NCBI GenBank assembly: GCA_013811805.1
Contig: JACCUM010000192.1
Location: 1-14,698, forward strand
Direction: 5' to 3'
Length of the DNA stretch: 14,698 nucleotides
From: Geodermatophilaceae bacterium
Lineage (GTDB): Bacteria > Actinomycetota > Actinomycetes > Mycobacteriales > Geodermatophilaceae
Numbering within the stretch: the stretch's first letter is position 1; each line of letters starts with the position of its first letter. The notes under the pieces were generated by a model that worked only from the letters and a program-made list of their open reading frames with translations, did not search any database and had not been told where the DNA came from. The translations under genes were made by a program, and so were the position numbers. This document shows, one piece after another, positions 6,991 through 14,003 of the stretch.

Positions 6991-7274
6991 ATGAATCGTC
7001 CTCGCTACCGATGATGGCCGGGTCGGCGCGGTCTGATCGCTCGGCCAAGCCCTCGAGGTAGCTGCGGATCTGTTCCCAGGTGAACGGGGTGTGCGTGCCG
7101 GTCAGCCGCCTGCTCTCTTCCCTCTCCAGCAGCCGACAAGCCCTCGAGATGCTGCACGCCCTTGCGGTTGCAGAGGCAGTCGATCGGTGGTCAGTATGGC
7201 GAAGTCGGTCAGGGCGGCTGCGACGATCACAAGGACATCCTCTCGATACTCGGGCTCTGCACGAGACTGAGACC

Positions 7275-7994
7275 GTGCAGTCTTTCGAGCGGGTCTGGGT
7301 GTCGATCGTGACGACCCAGTCGGCTCCGCCGGCTTGGGTGGTCTCGGTCAGCGCTGCGGTGGCGGTGTGGATGGTCGTCGATCGCCGGCTGTGGCGGCGC
7401 ACCCGGCATCTGATCACCACCGCGCACGAGGGTTCCCACGGTGTGGTCGCGCTGCTGACCGGCCGTCGGCTGAGTGGCATCCGGCTGCACTCCGACAGTT
7501 CCGGAGTGGCTCTGTCCAAGGGGCGCAGTTCGGGGGTCGGAATGGTGCTCATGCTGGCGGCGGGGTACGTCGGACCCGGTCTGATCGGACTGGGGGCCGC
7601 GGCACTTCTTGCCGCCGACTACGCCGTGGCGGTGTTGTGGCTGCTGGTGGTGTTGCTGGCCCTGCTGTTGGTGCAGATCCGGAACTGGTTCGGTCTCTGG
7701 TCGGTCCTCGTCACCGGTTCGATGGTCTTGACGGTCTCCTGGTTCGCCCCGGAGCAGGCGCAATCGGGATTCGCCTACCTCGTGACCGGCTTTCTGCTGG
7801 TCGGGGCCCCGCGACCAGTCGTGGAACTGCACAGGTCTCGGCGGCGTGGCGGGGCACTGAACTCCGACGCCGATCAGCTGTCCCGCCTTACCGGCGTGGC
7901 GGCGATCATCTGGGTCGGGATCTTTCTTGTCGTGACGGTCGGGAGCCTGGGTATCGGTGCTTCGTGGCTGCTCGGCGGGCTGCTGGCTGGATGA
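7275..7994 (+). CDS. M50B-like membrane metalloprotease (PF13398 type)
   Basis: This integral membrane protein of about 239 aa carries the zinc-protease motif HEGSH (HExxH) in TTAHEGSHGVVALLTGRRL. The following block GIRLHSDSSGVALSKG is the hallmark of actinobacterial M50B-like peptidases. Several hydrophobic helices follow, and the domain ends with GAPRPVVELHR and DADQLSRLTGV, both conserved in this family. Substrates are unknown; relatives of M50 proteases cut membrane proteins in signalling. The frame is open from 7080, but the part before 7275 overlaps relic DNA and is not family-like. GTG 7275 gives the expected short N-terminus before APPAWVV; GTG 7299 or 7308 are alternatives. The Shine-Dalgarno is weak (GAGA). 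Confidence 0.85.
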   Translation: MQSFERVWVSIVTTQSAPPAWVVSVSAAVAVWMVVDRRLWRRTRHLITTAHEGSHGVVALLTGRRLSGIRLHSDSSGVALSKGRSSGVGMVLMLAAGYVGPGLIGLGAAALLAADYAVAVLWLLVVLLALLLVQIRNWFGLWSVLVTGSMVLTVSWFAPEQAQSGFAYLVTGFLLVGAPRPVVELHRSRRRGGALNSDADQLSRLTGVAAIIWVGIFLVVTVGSLGIGASWLLGGLLAG

Positions 7995-8044
7995 CTCCCC
8001 CGGTTGACGCGCGCAGCGGAGCTGAACCGGGCCTTCCGATAGCT

Positions 8045-8064
8045 GGCAATCGCCGCTGATTGCC
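8045..8064 (+). terminator. Hairpin between the M50 and serine-hydrolase genes
   Basis: GGCAATC and GATTGCC form a perfect 7-bp stem with a 6-nt loop, followed by TGTTCT. It lies 50 nt after the metalloprotease stop and 9 nt before the next gene's Shine-Dalgarno. It fits a modest intrinsic terminator or a leader hairpin. Confidence 0.5.
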
Positions 8065-8087
8065 TGTTCTATGGAGGTGTGCGGAAT

Positions 8088-8990
8088 GTGCGCGGCCGCG
8101 CGACAGCACAGGCGTTGTGTGCGCTGGGACTGGTGGCATCGTTGGCCGTGCCGATCTGGACGCCGGCTCTCCCACCGCTAGCAGGCGCCGAAGCAACGAG
8201 CCGTACCGATGCCCTGCGCTTGACCGAGGACGTCGTCGGCGCTGACAGTGCCGACATCGAGCCACCGGTGAATATCGACGCGGCGTCAGTCTATGCGGCG
8301 GGCCGTGGCACGGCCGGTGTCGCCGTGCTGGATCGACAGACCGGAAGCTACGTGGACAACGGTGCCGGAGCCCACACGGCGATGGGTTCGGCCTCGGTGA
8401 TCAAGGTGCTGATGGCTGAGGAAATCCTGCATCGAGCAGCCGTTGGCCAGGTCCAACTAGCTGCCACGGACTACATGCGGATGGAAACGATGCTGGTCGA
8501 CTCCGATGATCTGGCCGCCTCGAGCCTGTACAACCAGTTCGGCGGCGTCACCCTGATCGCGGCCGCTCTGACCAGACACGAATTGACTGAGTCCGCGGCG
8601 CCGATTGACCCGCAGTACTGGGGCAACACGAAGATCACCGCGTCCGACGTCGTGGCGTTCTATGACAGCGTGCTGGACGGCTCTCTCCCGGCACCGAGCC
8701 GCGAGTACCTGTTCGGATTGTTGCGCCGCTTCGCACCGATCGCATCCGACGGATTCGGGCAGCTCTTCGGCTTGGCTGGTGGCGACCCGACGCTGAACGC
8801 GGCGGTGAAGCAGGGCTGGATGTGTTGCCTGGATGGCGTGCGAAATGTCCACAGCACGGCGGTCCTGGGCGAGCAAGATCGGTACGTCGTGGTGATCCTC
8901 ACCCAGTACCCGCCATCACTGCCGTGGGAGCACGGATTGGCCACCACCACCGAGGTAGCCCGATTGGTCCTGGGAGGGCTACATCGCTGA
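8088..8990 (+). CDS. Secreted class-A beta-lactamase-fold serine hydrolase homologue
   Basis: This protein of about 300 aa begins with a signal-like segment (ALCALGLVASLAVPIW) cleaved perhaps after AGAEA, so it is likely exported. The serine-hydrolase fold motifs are recognisable: S103-VI-K106 (SxxK nucleophile pair), S139-D140-D141 (the SDN-loop position) and K241-Q-G (the KTG position) in KQGWMCCLDG. The omega-loop glutamate (ExxLN), needed by class A beta-lactamases for deacylation, is not seen. It is therefore more likely a cell-wall-related or non-catalytic homologue, like several mycobacterial lipoproteins, than a drug-hydrolysing enzyme. There is no lipobox. The GTG at 8088 is preferred because GGAGG (8073-8077) lies 10 nt upstream; GTG 8079 would be only one base from it. 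Confidence 0.82.
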   Translation: MRGRATAQALCALGLVASLAVPIWTPALPPLAGAEATSRTDALRLTEDVVGADSADIEPPVNIDAASVYAAGRGTAGVAVLDRQTGSYVDNGAGAHTAMGSASVIKVLMAEEILHRAAVGQVQLAATDYMRMETMLVDSDDLAASSLYNQFGGVTLIAAALTRHELTESAAPIDPQYWGNTKITASDVVAFYDSVLDGSLPAPSREYLFGLLRRFAPIASDGFGQLFGLAGGDPTLNAAVKQGWMCCLDGVRNVHSTAVLGEQDRYVVVILTQYPPSLPWEHGLATTTEVARLVLGGLHR

Positions 8991-8997
8991 CAGCGAT
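8983..8997. repeat. Palindrome spanning the serine-hydrolase stop codon
   Basis: ATCGCTG-A-CAGCGAT is a perfect 7+1+7 palindrome that includes the TGA stop. It could fold as a 5-bp hairpin or be a protein site; no role can be assigned. Confidence 0.4.
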
Positions 8998-9015
8998 TTA
9001 CCTGGATCGAGGCCG

Positions 9016-9036
9016 CACCATGGCTGAAACATGGTG
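9016..9036 (+). terminator. Possible terminator hairpin after the serine-hydrolase gene
   Basis: CACCATG and CATGGTG make a 7-bp stem with a 7-nt loop, and flanking CGC/GCG could extend it past one bulge. There is no U-tract. It lies 25 nt past the stop and about 60 nt before the PEBP gene. Confidence 0.4.
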
Positions 9037-9098
9037 GCGGGCCGTGTCTAATGTGCGCAGGCTCAGTCCGACTACAGCAGAGGAGTGATCGCGAACCG

Positions 9099-9629
9099 AT
9101 GGCCACCAGAGCGCTCAACCCGTATGACTCGCTGCCCGACGTTGCCACCTTCGACGTCGTCAGCGACGACATCGCGGACGGGCAGCAGCTGCCTGATCCG
9201 CAGGCGAGTCGAGCGATGGGCGTGCCCGGAGGGGACGATCGCTCCCCCCAGTTGAGCTGGTCGGGGTTTCCTGAGGCCACCAAGAGTTTCGCCGTCACGA
9301 TGTTCGACGCGGATGCCCCGACCGCCAGTGGCTTCTGGCACTGGGCAGTCTTCAACATCCCTGCCTCGGTCACCGAACTTGCCAGCGGCGCGGCCGACGA
9401 CGGCATGCCCGCCGGCGCCGTACAGTTGCGCAACGACTCCGGTCAAGCAGGGTATCTCGGGGCCGCTCCTCCGAAAGACCATGGGCCGCACCGATATTTC
9501 ATCGTGGTGCACGCTGTCGACATCGAGCACCTCGACATCCCCGCCGACAGCACTCCGGCCTATCTGGGCTTCAACCTGTTCAGTCACACACTTGCCCGGG
9601 CAGTGACCGTCCCGACGTACGAACAGTGA
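9099..9629 (+). CDS. YbhB/YbcL family Raf-kinase-inhibitor-like protein (PEBP)
   Basis: This is a 176-aa phosphatidylethanolamine-binding-protein fold. Family signatures are FAVTMFDADAPTASGFWHWA (the anion-pocket DxDAP with the WHW strand), the NIPASVTEL loop, GYLGAAPPKDHGPHRYFIVV (the GPHRY strand), and a hydrophobic C-terminus. The molecular role of bacterial members is poorly defined; ligand binding in the small pocket is known structurally. The ATG at 9099 gives the family N-terminus; the nearest Shine-Dalgarno-like AGGAG is 13 nt upstream, which is long. No signal peptide is seen, so it is cytoplasmic. It is followed by a strong hairpin and a convergent acetyltransferase gene. Confidence 0.94.
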   Translation: MATRALNPYDSLPDVATFDVVSDDIADGQQLPDPQASRAMGVPGGDDRSPQLSWSGFPEATKSFAVTMFDADAPTASGFWHWAVFNIPASVTELASGAADDGMPAGAVQLRNDSGQAGYLGAAPPKDHGPHRYFIVVHAVDIEHLDIPADSTPAYLGFNLFSHTLARAVTVPTYEQ

Positions 9630-9691
9630 GGGCGACGGTCCTCGCCGGCAGACGCCGAGGGAAGCCGATCACCCGGTAACAAGGGTGAACG

Positions 9692-9729
9692 AGCGGTGGG
9701 CGGGTAAGCAGCTTCAGCCGCCCACCGCT
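9692..9729. terminator. Bidirectional hairpin between the convergent PEBP and GNAT genes
   Basis: AGCGGTGGGCGG and CCGCCCACCGCT form a perfect 12-bp stem around a 14-nt loop. Neither side has a U-run, as is common for actinobacterial terminators. Its place between two convergent stops (9629 and 9755) supports use on both strands. Confidence 0.75.
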
Positions 9730-9754
9730 GGTTCTGCGCCGCCGAACCGCGCAG

Positions 9755-10543
9755 TCAGCTCGAGGCCAGGCAGGCGGTGCCGATCTGGGCGAAGCCCACT
9801 CGCTCGTACACCCTTGCCGAGTCGTCGTCGCCGGCTGACAGGAAGACCAGCGAGCACTCCTGTCGGGCATCGGAGACCAGCGCCGCTGTGATCGCGGCGC
9901 CGAGGCCGCGGCCCCGGTAGTCAGGCAGAGTGGCGACGCCGACGATCTCGGTCACCACCTCATCCCCCACAACCACCGGGTGATGCGATCCGACTGCGAG
10001 CAGCCGATTCTGCGCCATCGCCGCCATGAGTACCGTGCGGCCATCGGCGAGCCGAGTCCGTAGGTGCGCCACTGCCGCATCGGACGACTCCGGCCCTGGT
10101 TCGCCCGGGGCCTCGTTGGTGGCGGTCTCAGAGAAGGCCCGTGCCGCAAGGTGGAGGTAGTCCCCCAGCTTCGGATCGTCGGCTCCGACCAGAAACAGGC
10201 GTACGCCGCCGGGTAGCATCACGTCCACCGGATCAGCCACAACCAACAGAGGTCCATCCACAATGGACAGTCCGGATCGCGATGCTGCGGCGCGCATGGA
10301 CGGTGTCGACTCGGCCATCCATTCAAAGGCCTGAGGCAGATTCAGTTCGTGCATCCGGGCGCACGCCCGCTCCACGTCCTCGGCTTGCACCATGTCGATC
10401 CCGAGGCGCGGCCGGGCGTAGTAGGCCCATGGCCCGGTGCCGATGAACAGAGTCAGCGAGCCGATCTCCTCGACCCGTGAGTCGCTGCGGGGAGCGATGT
10501 CGTAGTACTGCTCGACCCTCTGCAGGGTAGCGCTGATGCTCAC
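9755..10543 (-). CDS. GNAT-family N-acetyltransferase
   Basis: This 262-aa protein has its acetyltransferase domain in the C-terminal half. The acetyl-CoA pyrophosphate loop is VGVATLPDYRGRGLGAAI (motif A, R/Q-x-x-G-x-G/A in YRGRGLG), and the final helix-strand SARVYERVGFAQIG is the typical GNAT end. The N-terminal 120 residues resemble the extra domain of larger actinobacterial GNATs and probably form a second, degenerate GNAT fold. The substrate is unknown. The GTG start at 10541-10543 has only a weak AGGG upstream. It is the convergent neighbour of the PEBP gene, separated by a 12-bp hairpin. Confidence 0.87.
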   Translation of the reverse strand: MSISATLQRVEQYYDIAPRSDSRVEEIGSLTLFIGTGPWAYYARPRLGIDMVQAEDVERACARMHELNLPQAFEWMAESTPSMRAAASRSGLSIVDGPLLVVADPVDVMLPGGVRLFLVGADDPKLGDYLHLAARAFSETATNEAPGEPGPESSDAAVAHLRTRLADGRTVLMAAMAQNRLLAVGSHHPVVVGDEVVTEIVGVATLPDYRGRGLGAAITAALVSDARQECSLVFLSAGDDDSARVYERVGFAQIGTACLASS

Positions 10544-10593
10544 GTTGGCACCCTAACCGCGTCGATATAGAGCCCTGGGCCGCAGCGGTCGCT

Positions 10594-10830
10594 TCAAACC
10601 GGGTGTCCGCGCTGATAGTCCAGCAGGGTAATCACGGTCAGTGATTTGAGCTTCAACCGCAGGGGCGCAGTCCGCAACCACCGAGGACAATCCTGGGATG
10701 CACGGCGGTAGACCTCGGAGACCAGACTGTCCTCGATCGGTGAAGGTCCGACCGCGGAACGGATCCAGCCGAGCACCAACGCCATCGTCGCCGCGTCGGC
10801 GAGTTCCTCGGCCTGACCAGGCTCTTCCAC
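10594..10830 (-). CDS. Small hypothetical protein
   Basis: This 78-aa protein is not recognised. It has an acidic N-terminus (MEEPGQAEELADAATMALVL), a central amphipathic helix and a basic C-terminal third (RLKLKSLTVITLLDYQRGHP). Among the overlapping minus frames this one has the most protein-like composition. It has no cysteine, signal peptide or membrane helix. The GTG start at 10828-10830 lacks a clear Shine-Dalgarno. It lies 50 nt upstream of the GNAT start on the same strand and could share its transcript. A competing longer frame over 10553-10867 is cysteine- and arginine-rich and less convincing. Confidence 0.5.
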   Translation of the reverse strand: MEEPGQAEELADAATMALVLGWIRSAVGPSPIEDSLVSEVYRRASQDCPRWLRTAPLRLKLKSLTVITLLDYQRGHPV

Positions 10831-10912
10831 GCGTCAAGTATCCAAGAAGCTGACTACAGGTAGGCACCTGGCTGGATGTCCGTGATCAAAACGTGCCCTC
10901 ATGTCCGGGACG

Positions 10913-10927
10913 TGCCCGGCCCGGGCA
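10913..10927. promoter_or_regulatory. Palindrome overlapping the coaA ribosome-binding site
   Basis: TGCCCGG-C-CCGGGCA is a perfect 7+1+7 palindrome whose last base begins the AGGA Shine-Dalgarno of coaA (10927-10930). ACGTGCCC occurs twice just upstream (10892-10899 and 10911-10918 approximately). It could be an operator or an RNA hairpin limiting initiation. Confidence 0.4.
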
Positions 10928-10937
10928 GGATGATCTG

Positions 10938-11891
10938 ATGGTCAGCGCGGGAACGGGGAGCCCCTCCCCATTCGTGAGTTTCGACCGGGAGAGCTGGCGA
11001 GCGCTGGCCGCCAGCACTCCGCTGCCACTGGCACCTGAAGAGATCACCCAGCTGCGCGGCTTGGGTGACACCGTGGATGCCGACGAGGTCGCAACTGTCT
11101 ACCTGCCGCTTTCCCGATTGCTCAACCTCTATGTGGCAACCGTGCAGGAACTCTGGTCGGCGCAGTCGCGCTTCCTGGGATCGGGCGAGGCAAAGGTGCC
11201 CTTCGTGATCGCCGTCGCCGGCAGCGTGGCGGTCGGCAAGAGCACCACCGCACGCATCCTGCAGGCGCTGTTGTCCCGATGGCCCGACCATCCGAAGGTC
11301 GAACTCGTCACCACAGACGGGTTTCTCTACCCCAATCACGTGCTCAGCGAGCGCGGGCTTCTGCACCGCAAGGGCTTTCCGGAGACTTACGACAGACGTC
11401 GACTGGTGCGCTTCCTGGCCGAGGTCAAGTCTGGTGCAACATCGGTGGTTGCACCGGTGTACTCGCATCTGGTTTACGACGTCGTGCCAGGCGCCGCAAC
11501 ACCCATCGAGAATCCTGACATCCTGATCCTCGAGGGCCTCAACGTCCTACAGTCCGGCACCCGAGCATGTGGCCGCCTTCCGGGAATCTTCCTATCCGAC
11601 TTCTTCGACTTCTCGGTCTTCGTCGACGCCGCTGAGTTGGACATCCGGCGCTGGTACGTCGAACGCTTTCTCACCTTGCGCTCGACCGCCTTCCAGGATG
11701 AGAAGTCCTACTTTCATTGTTATGCCCGTCTCGACGAGGCCGAAGCGGTGGCGACCGCGGAGACGATCTGGGCGGGTATCAACGCCCCCAACCTGGTCCA
11801 GAACATCGCGCCCACCCGCTCGAGGGCAAGGTTGATTCTGCACAAGGCAGCCGACCACTCCGTCCGGAAGGTACTGTTGCGCAAGCTCTGA
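10938..11891 (+). CDS. coaA: Type I pantothenate kinase
   Basis: This 317-aa cytoplasmic enzyme phosphorylates pantothenate to 4'-phosphopantothenate, the first and usually controlling step of coenzyme A synthesis. The P-loop is GSVAVGKST at 95-103. D127 in LVTTDGFLYPN is the catalytic aspartate, and RKGFPETYD at 144-152 contributes to the pantothenate/CoA site. ILEGLNVLQ and DFFDFSVFVDA are further type I blocks, and the C-terminus RKVLLRKL matches the usual family end, so the gene is complete. The ATG at 10938 has AGGA 7 nt upstream; an ATG at 10893 in the same frame gives a non-family extension. Its last 172 bp overlap an opposite-strand open frame. Confidence 0.97.
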   Translation: MVSAGTGSPSPFVSFDRESWRALAASTPLPLAPEEITQLRGLGDTVDADEVATVYLPLSRLLNLYVATVQELWSAQSRFLGSGEAKVPFVIAVAGSVAVGKSTTARILQALLSRWPDHPKVELVTTDGFLYPNHVLSERGLLHRKGFPETYDRRRLVRFLAEVKSGATSVVAPVYSHLVYDVVPGAATPIENPDILILEGLNVLQSGTRACGRLPGIFLSDFFDFSVFVDAAELDIRRWYVERFLTLRSTAFQDEKSYFHCYARLDEAEAVATAETIWAGINAPNLVQNIAPTRSRARLILHKAADHSVRKVLLRKL

Positions 11892-12157
11892 GTTCTTCGC
11901 ACCTCGATCCCGCGCTCTTCCAACTGCGATCCCAGCAACACAAGCATTGCCGCCCTGTCGCCGCCGCGCCAATATGTCGGAACCAGAATCGACAACCTCT
12001 TGCCCTTACCGACGAAAACCAGCGCCAGCTTATTACTGGTCGCATGAAAGTAGGGCTCCGGCTCGTCTAACTCCACCTCCATGACCAGCCAACCGACGAC
12101 ATTGGCGAATGGCGTCTTGACGAGGAGGTTTCGGTCCGTATCAACCGGCTGCGACAT
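11720..12157 (-). CDS. Hypothetical protein, 3' end antisense to coaA
   Basis: This 145-aa frame is not recognised. The first 95 residues, before the overlap, have coding-like composition: MSQPVDTDRNLLVKTPFANV, then alternating strands and charged loops (ELDEPEPYFHATSNKLALVF, ending EERGIEV). Codon third positions are less GC-rich than in neighbouring genes. The last 50 residues are simply antisense to coaA. The protein may therefore be a truncated gene whose true end was lost, or one that really ends inside coaA. The ATG is at 12155-12157, with a weak Shine-Dalgarno. No signal peptide or membrane helix is seen. The 12158-12289 gap upstream holds no gene; only a 5-bp GACCG-N7-CGGTC dyad at 12267-12283, just past the eis stop, was noticed. 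Confidence 0.5.
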   Translation of the reverse strand: MSQPVDTDRNLLVKTPFANVVGWLVMEVELDEPEPYFHATSNKLALVFVGKGKRLSILVPTYWRGGDRAAMLVLLGSQLEERGIEVRRTQSLRNSTFRTEWSAALCRINLALERVGAMFWTRLGALIPAQIVSAVATASASSRRA

Positions 12158-12289
12158 GTCCGTTGCTCAGTGCCGAGAGGAAGCTTCCAGCTCTGCCCTC
12201 GCCGCACGGCTCCGATAGTCCTCACCGCGCTTCGCTGGCCGTCAGACGAACAGTTCCTACCTCAAGGACCGCTCCGCACGGTCTCAACC

Positions 12290-13510
12290 TCAGAACCAGG
12301 TGCTCGACCACGGTGCTGCTGACGTCGAGAACATCAGGTCCGCGGCTTGCAGCGAGCCCGTACGGTGCTCCTCTGCCCAGCCGACCCGGGCGAGGTGTTG
12401 CAACGAGAAGCCACCCAGCACGATGGCTCCCAAGGTTGTGACCGGCAGGCTCAGATCGGCCGATCGAGTGGTCGGTGCACACTCGGATCCCTGTGGCCCG
12501 CCGGTCAGTTCGTAGCGTCCCGCGGCAAGCCCCTGACTGTCGGTGATGTCGAGTACGACACGGCCGTCCACTCGGTACCTGCGCGCGGACAGGGCTGCGG
12601 GCACATCGACCACCCGGCACCACAGGAAGTCATGCCGTTTGCTGGCTCGAGCCCGACGCGGATCCGTGAGCAGCCACGGCAGCACCTCGTCGACGGGTCT
12701 GTCCCTGGCGACGACTTCGGTGACCAGGTCGAGGGACAGCAGATAGCCCCACAGCGCCCGATCGGTATCCAGGTCCTGGCTCACCAGCATGTCCACGGTC
12801 ACAGTGGCAGCGGGCAGCATGGCATCCCAGGTCGTCTCCACCCGGTACCGAGCGGCGCCGATGACGGTTCCTGCGCAATTGCGGGCCAACAGATGAAAAG
12901 CCGGCGGCACTTCCGGCCTGGCTGGAAGAGCCAGGATCCCGAGATCGACATCCCAGAACCAGTCCGGGCGACTGATCTCACCGACCTGCCGGCGCTGGAC
13001 ACGGTCGTACAACTGCGCGGCGGCCCGACGAAAGTCGGACACGTCCACGAGTTCGACGCTGGCCTGTGAGCGCTCTGCCATCCGCGTCCGGCGGGTGTCG
13101 ACGGTGAAGCACTGCGACTCGGTTGCCGGCCCGTAGCCCCAGCGGCCGTAGATCGGCCACTCGGCTGCGATCAGAACGCTCAACGGCTCCGCGCGTTCTC
13201 GGCAGGCGGCGAGGTCAGCCGCGATGAGTCGACCGGCCAGCCCCTGCCGTCGATGCGTGGCCGTCGTGGTCACCTGCGTTACCGCCGCTGCCGGGATCGC
13301 ACGTGCTCCCGGCAGGGTGATCTGCACCGGAAAGCTCCGCAGGGTGGCCACGATCCGGTTCCCCTCGAAGGCACCCCAGGTTCGTTCCAACGGGGTCAGC
13401 GCACGACGCTGCTCGGAATCGTCGACTTCGGACGGGTTCAGAAAACCCCGGCGCACGGCCACGCTCCAGGCATGGAGTTCGGGCGCCGCGATCGTCCGAA
13501 TGTCGGCCAT
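12290..13510 (-). CDS. eis: Eis-family GNAT N-acetyltransferase
   Basis: This 406-aa protein has the three-part Eis layout: an N-terminal GNAT domain (acetyl-CoA loop HRRQGLAGRLI at 86-96), a second GNAT-like domain and a C-terminal SCP2-like domain. Tyr126 in YGRWGYGPAT falls on the catalytic tyrosine of M. tuberculosis Eis at the same number. The chain ends in Phe, whose terminal carboxylate is the proposed base in Eis. Known relatives acetylate aminoglycosides at several amines and also protein or polyamine targets; the natural substrate here is unknown. The ATG start at 13508-13510 lacks a strong Shine-Dalgarno. The gene is divergent from the DUF5999 gene across 234 bp. Confidence 0.93.
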   Translation of the reverse strand: MADIRTIAAPELHAWSVAVRRGFLNPSEVDDSEQRRALTPLERTWGAFEGNRIVATLRSFPVQITLPGARAIPAAAVTQVTTTATHRRQGLAGRLIAADLAACRERAEPLSVLIAAEWPIYGRWGYGPATESQCFTVDTRRTRMAERSQASVELVDVSDFRRAAAQLYDRVQRRQVGEISRPDWFWDVDLGILALPARPEVPPAFHLLARNCAGTVIGAARYRVETTWDAMLPAATVTVDMLVSQDLDTDRALWGYLLSLDLVTEVVARDRPVDEVLPWLLTDPRRARASKRHDFLWCRVVDVPAALSARRYRVDGRVVLDITDSQGLAAGRYELTGGPQGSECAPTTRSADLSLPVTTLGAIVLGGFSLQHLARVGWAEEHRTGSLQAADLMFSTSAAPWSSTWF

Positions 13511-13713
13511 ATCGACAGACTAGGAGTTACTACCAGCGGGTTGCCTCGTTGGCCCCGTCATATGTTCAGCCTTACAATGGAACCGAATGAGTCGCTGCCG
13601 TGATCAGATCGTTGTGCACACAGACTGCGCAGCACGGTGGTCGACACGCTGGTGTCCGCCTAGGCTAGGCACGGCGTCATCTGCGTCACACTGTGCAGGT
13701 GGCTTCCCCACCG

Positions 13714-13731
13714 GCACGAATCGCACGAATC
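13714..13731 (+). repeat. Tandem 9-bp repeat in the DUF5999 leader
   Basis: GCACGAATC occurs twice back to back, ending 13 nt before the GTG start. It lies downstream of a TAGGCT (13661-13666) that could be a -10 element. The repeat may be a binding site or a slippage product. Confidence 0.45.
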
Positions 13732-13744
13732 GAAGTAGGAAAGA

Positions 13745-13948
13745 GTGAGTAACGGGATGTGTCCCCACCAGCCCTGCTGTCCATCCGCGGACAGCGCCGG
13801 GCGCGACGCCGCGCACGTCGTGCACAGCCATCCCGAGCAGGGGTGGAGCCTGTTGTGCAACGGCGTCGTGCTTTTCGAAGACAACGGCGAGATTCTACCC
13901 AATGGCCGGGTCATCTCATCGCGCCGGCCGCAAGCTGCTGCGGTCTGA
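13745..13948 (+). CDS. DUF5999 family small protein
   Basis: This 67-aa cytoplasmic protein is recognised by MCPHQPCCPSADSAGRDAAH followed by HPEQGWSLLCNGVVLFEDNG and LPNGR. That is the signature of a small actinobacterial family known mainly from Streptomyces (DUF5999). Function is unknown. Four or so Cys and His residues near the N-terminus (C6, H8, C11, C12) plus C38 suggest a possible metal or redox site, which is inference. The GTG at 13745 has AGGA at 4-nt spacing. The ATG at 13757 would give the MCPHQP start typical of the family and is also possible. It is transcribed away from eis and converges on gcvP. Confidence 0.82.
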   Translation: MSNGMCPHQPCCPSADSAGRDAAHVVHSHPEQGWSLLCNGVVLFEDNGEILPNGRVISSRRPQAAAV

Positions 13949-13978
13949 CCCCTCAGCCTTCCCAGATACCTTTCACCG

Positions 13979-13998
13979 CGGTTCCGCCCCGAGAACCG
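13979..13998. terminator. Hairpin between the convergent DUF5999 and gcvP genes
   Basis: CGGTTC and GAACCG form a 6-bp stem around an 8-nt loop, 30 nt past the DUF5999 stop and 6 nt past the gcvP stop. It is short and lacks U-runs, but its place between convergent genes fits a two-way terminator. Confidence 0.4.
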
Positions 13999-14003
13999 AC
14001 CCT

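Noticed and set aside
6851..7552. A 233-codon minus-strand open frame covering the relic and the M50 gene
   Set aside because: Its first half is antisense to the M50 protease and Ser/Arg-rich; only short parts near 6960-7130 look protein-like, so it is not called as one gene.
8088..8990. A true class A beta-lactamase
   Set aside because: SxxK and KTG-like motifs are present, but the omega-loop glutamate is not seen and the SDN and KTG motifs are altered.
13604..13831. A 75-codon minus-strand open frame
   Set aside because: It is antisense to the start of the DUF5999 gene and covers the divergent promoter region, with no recognisable features.
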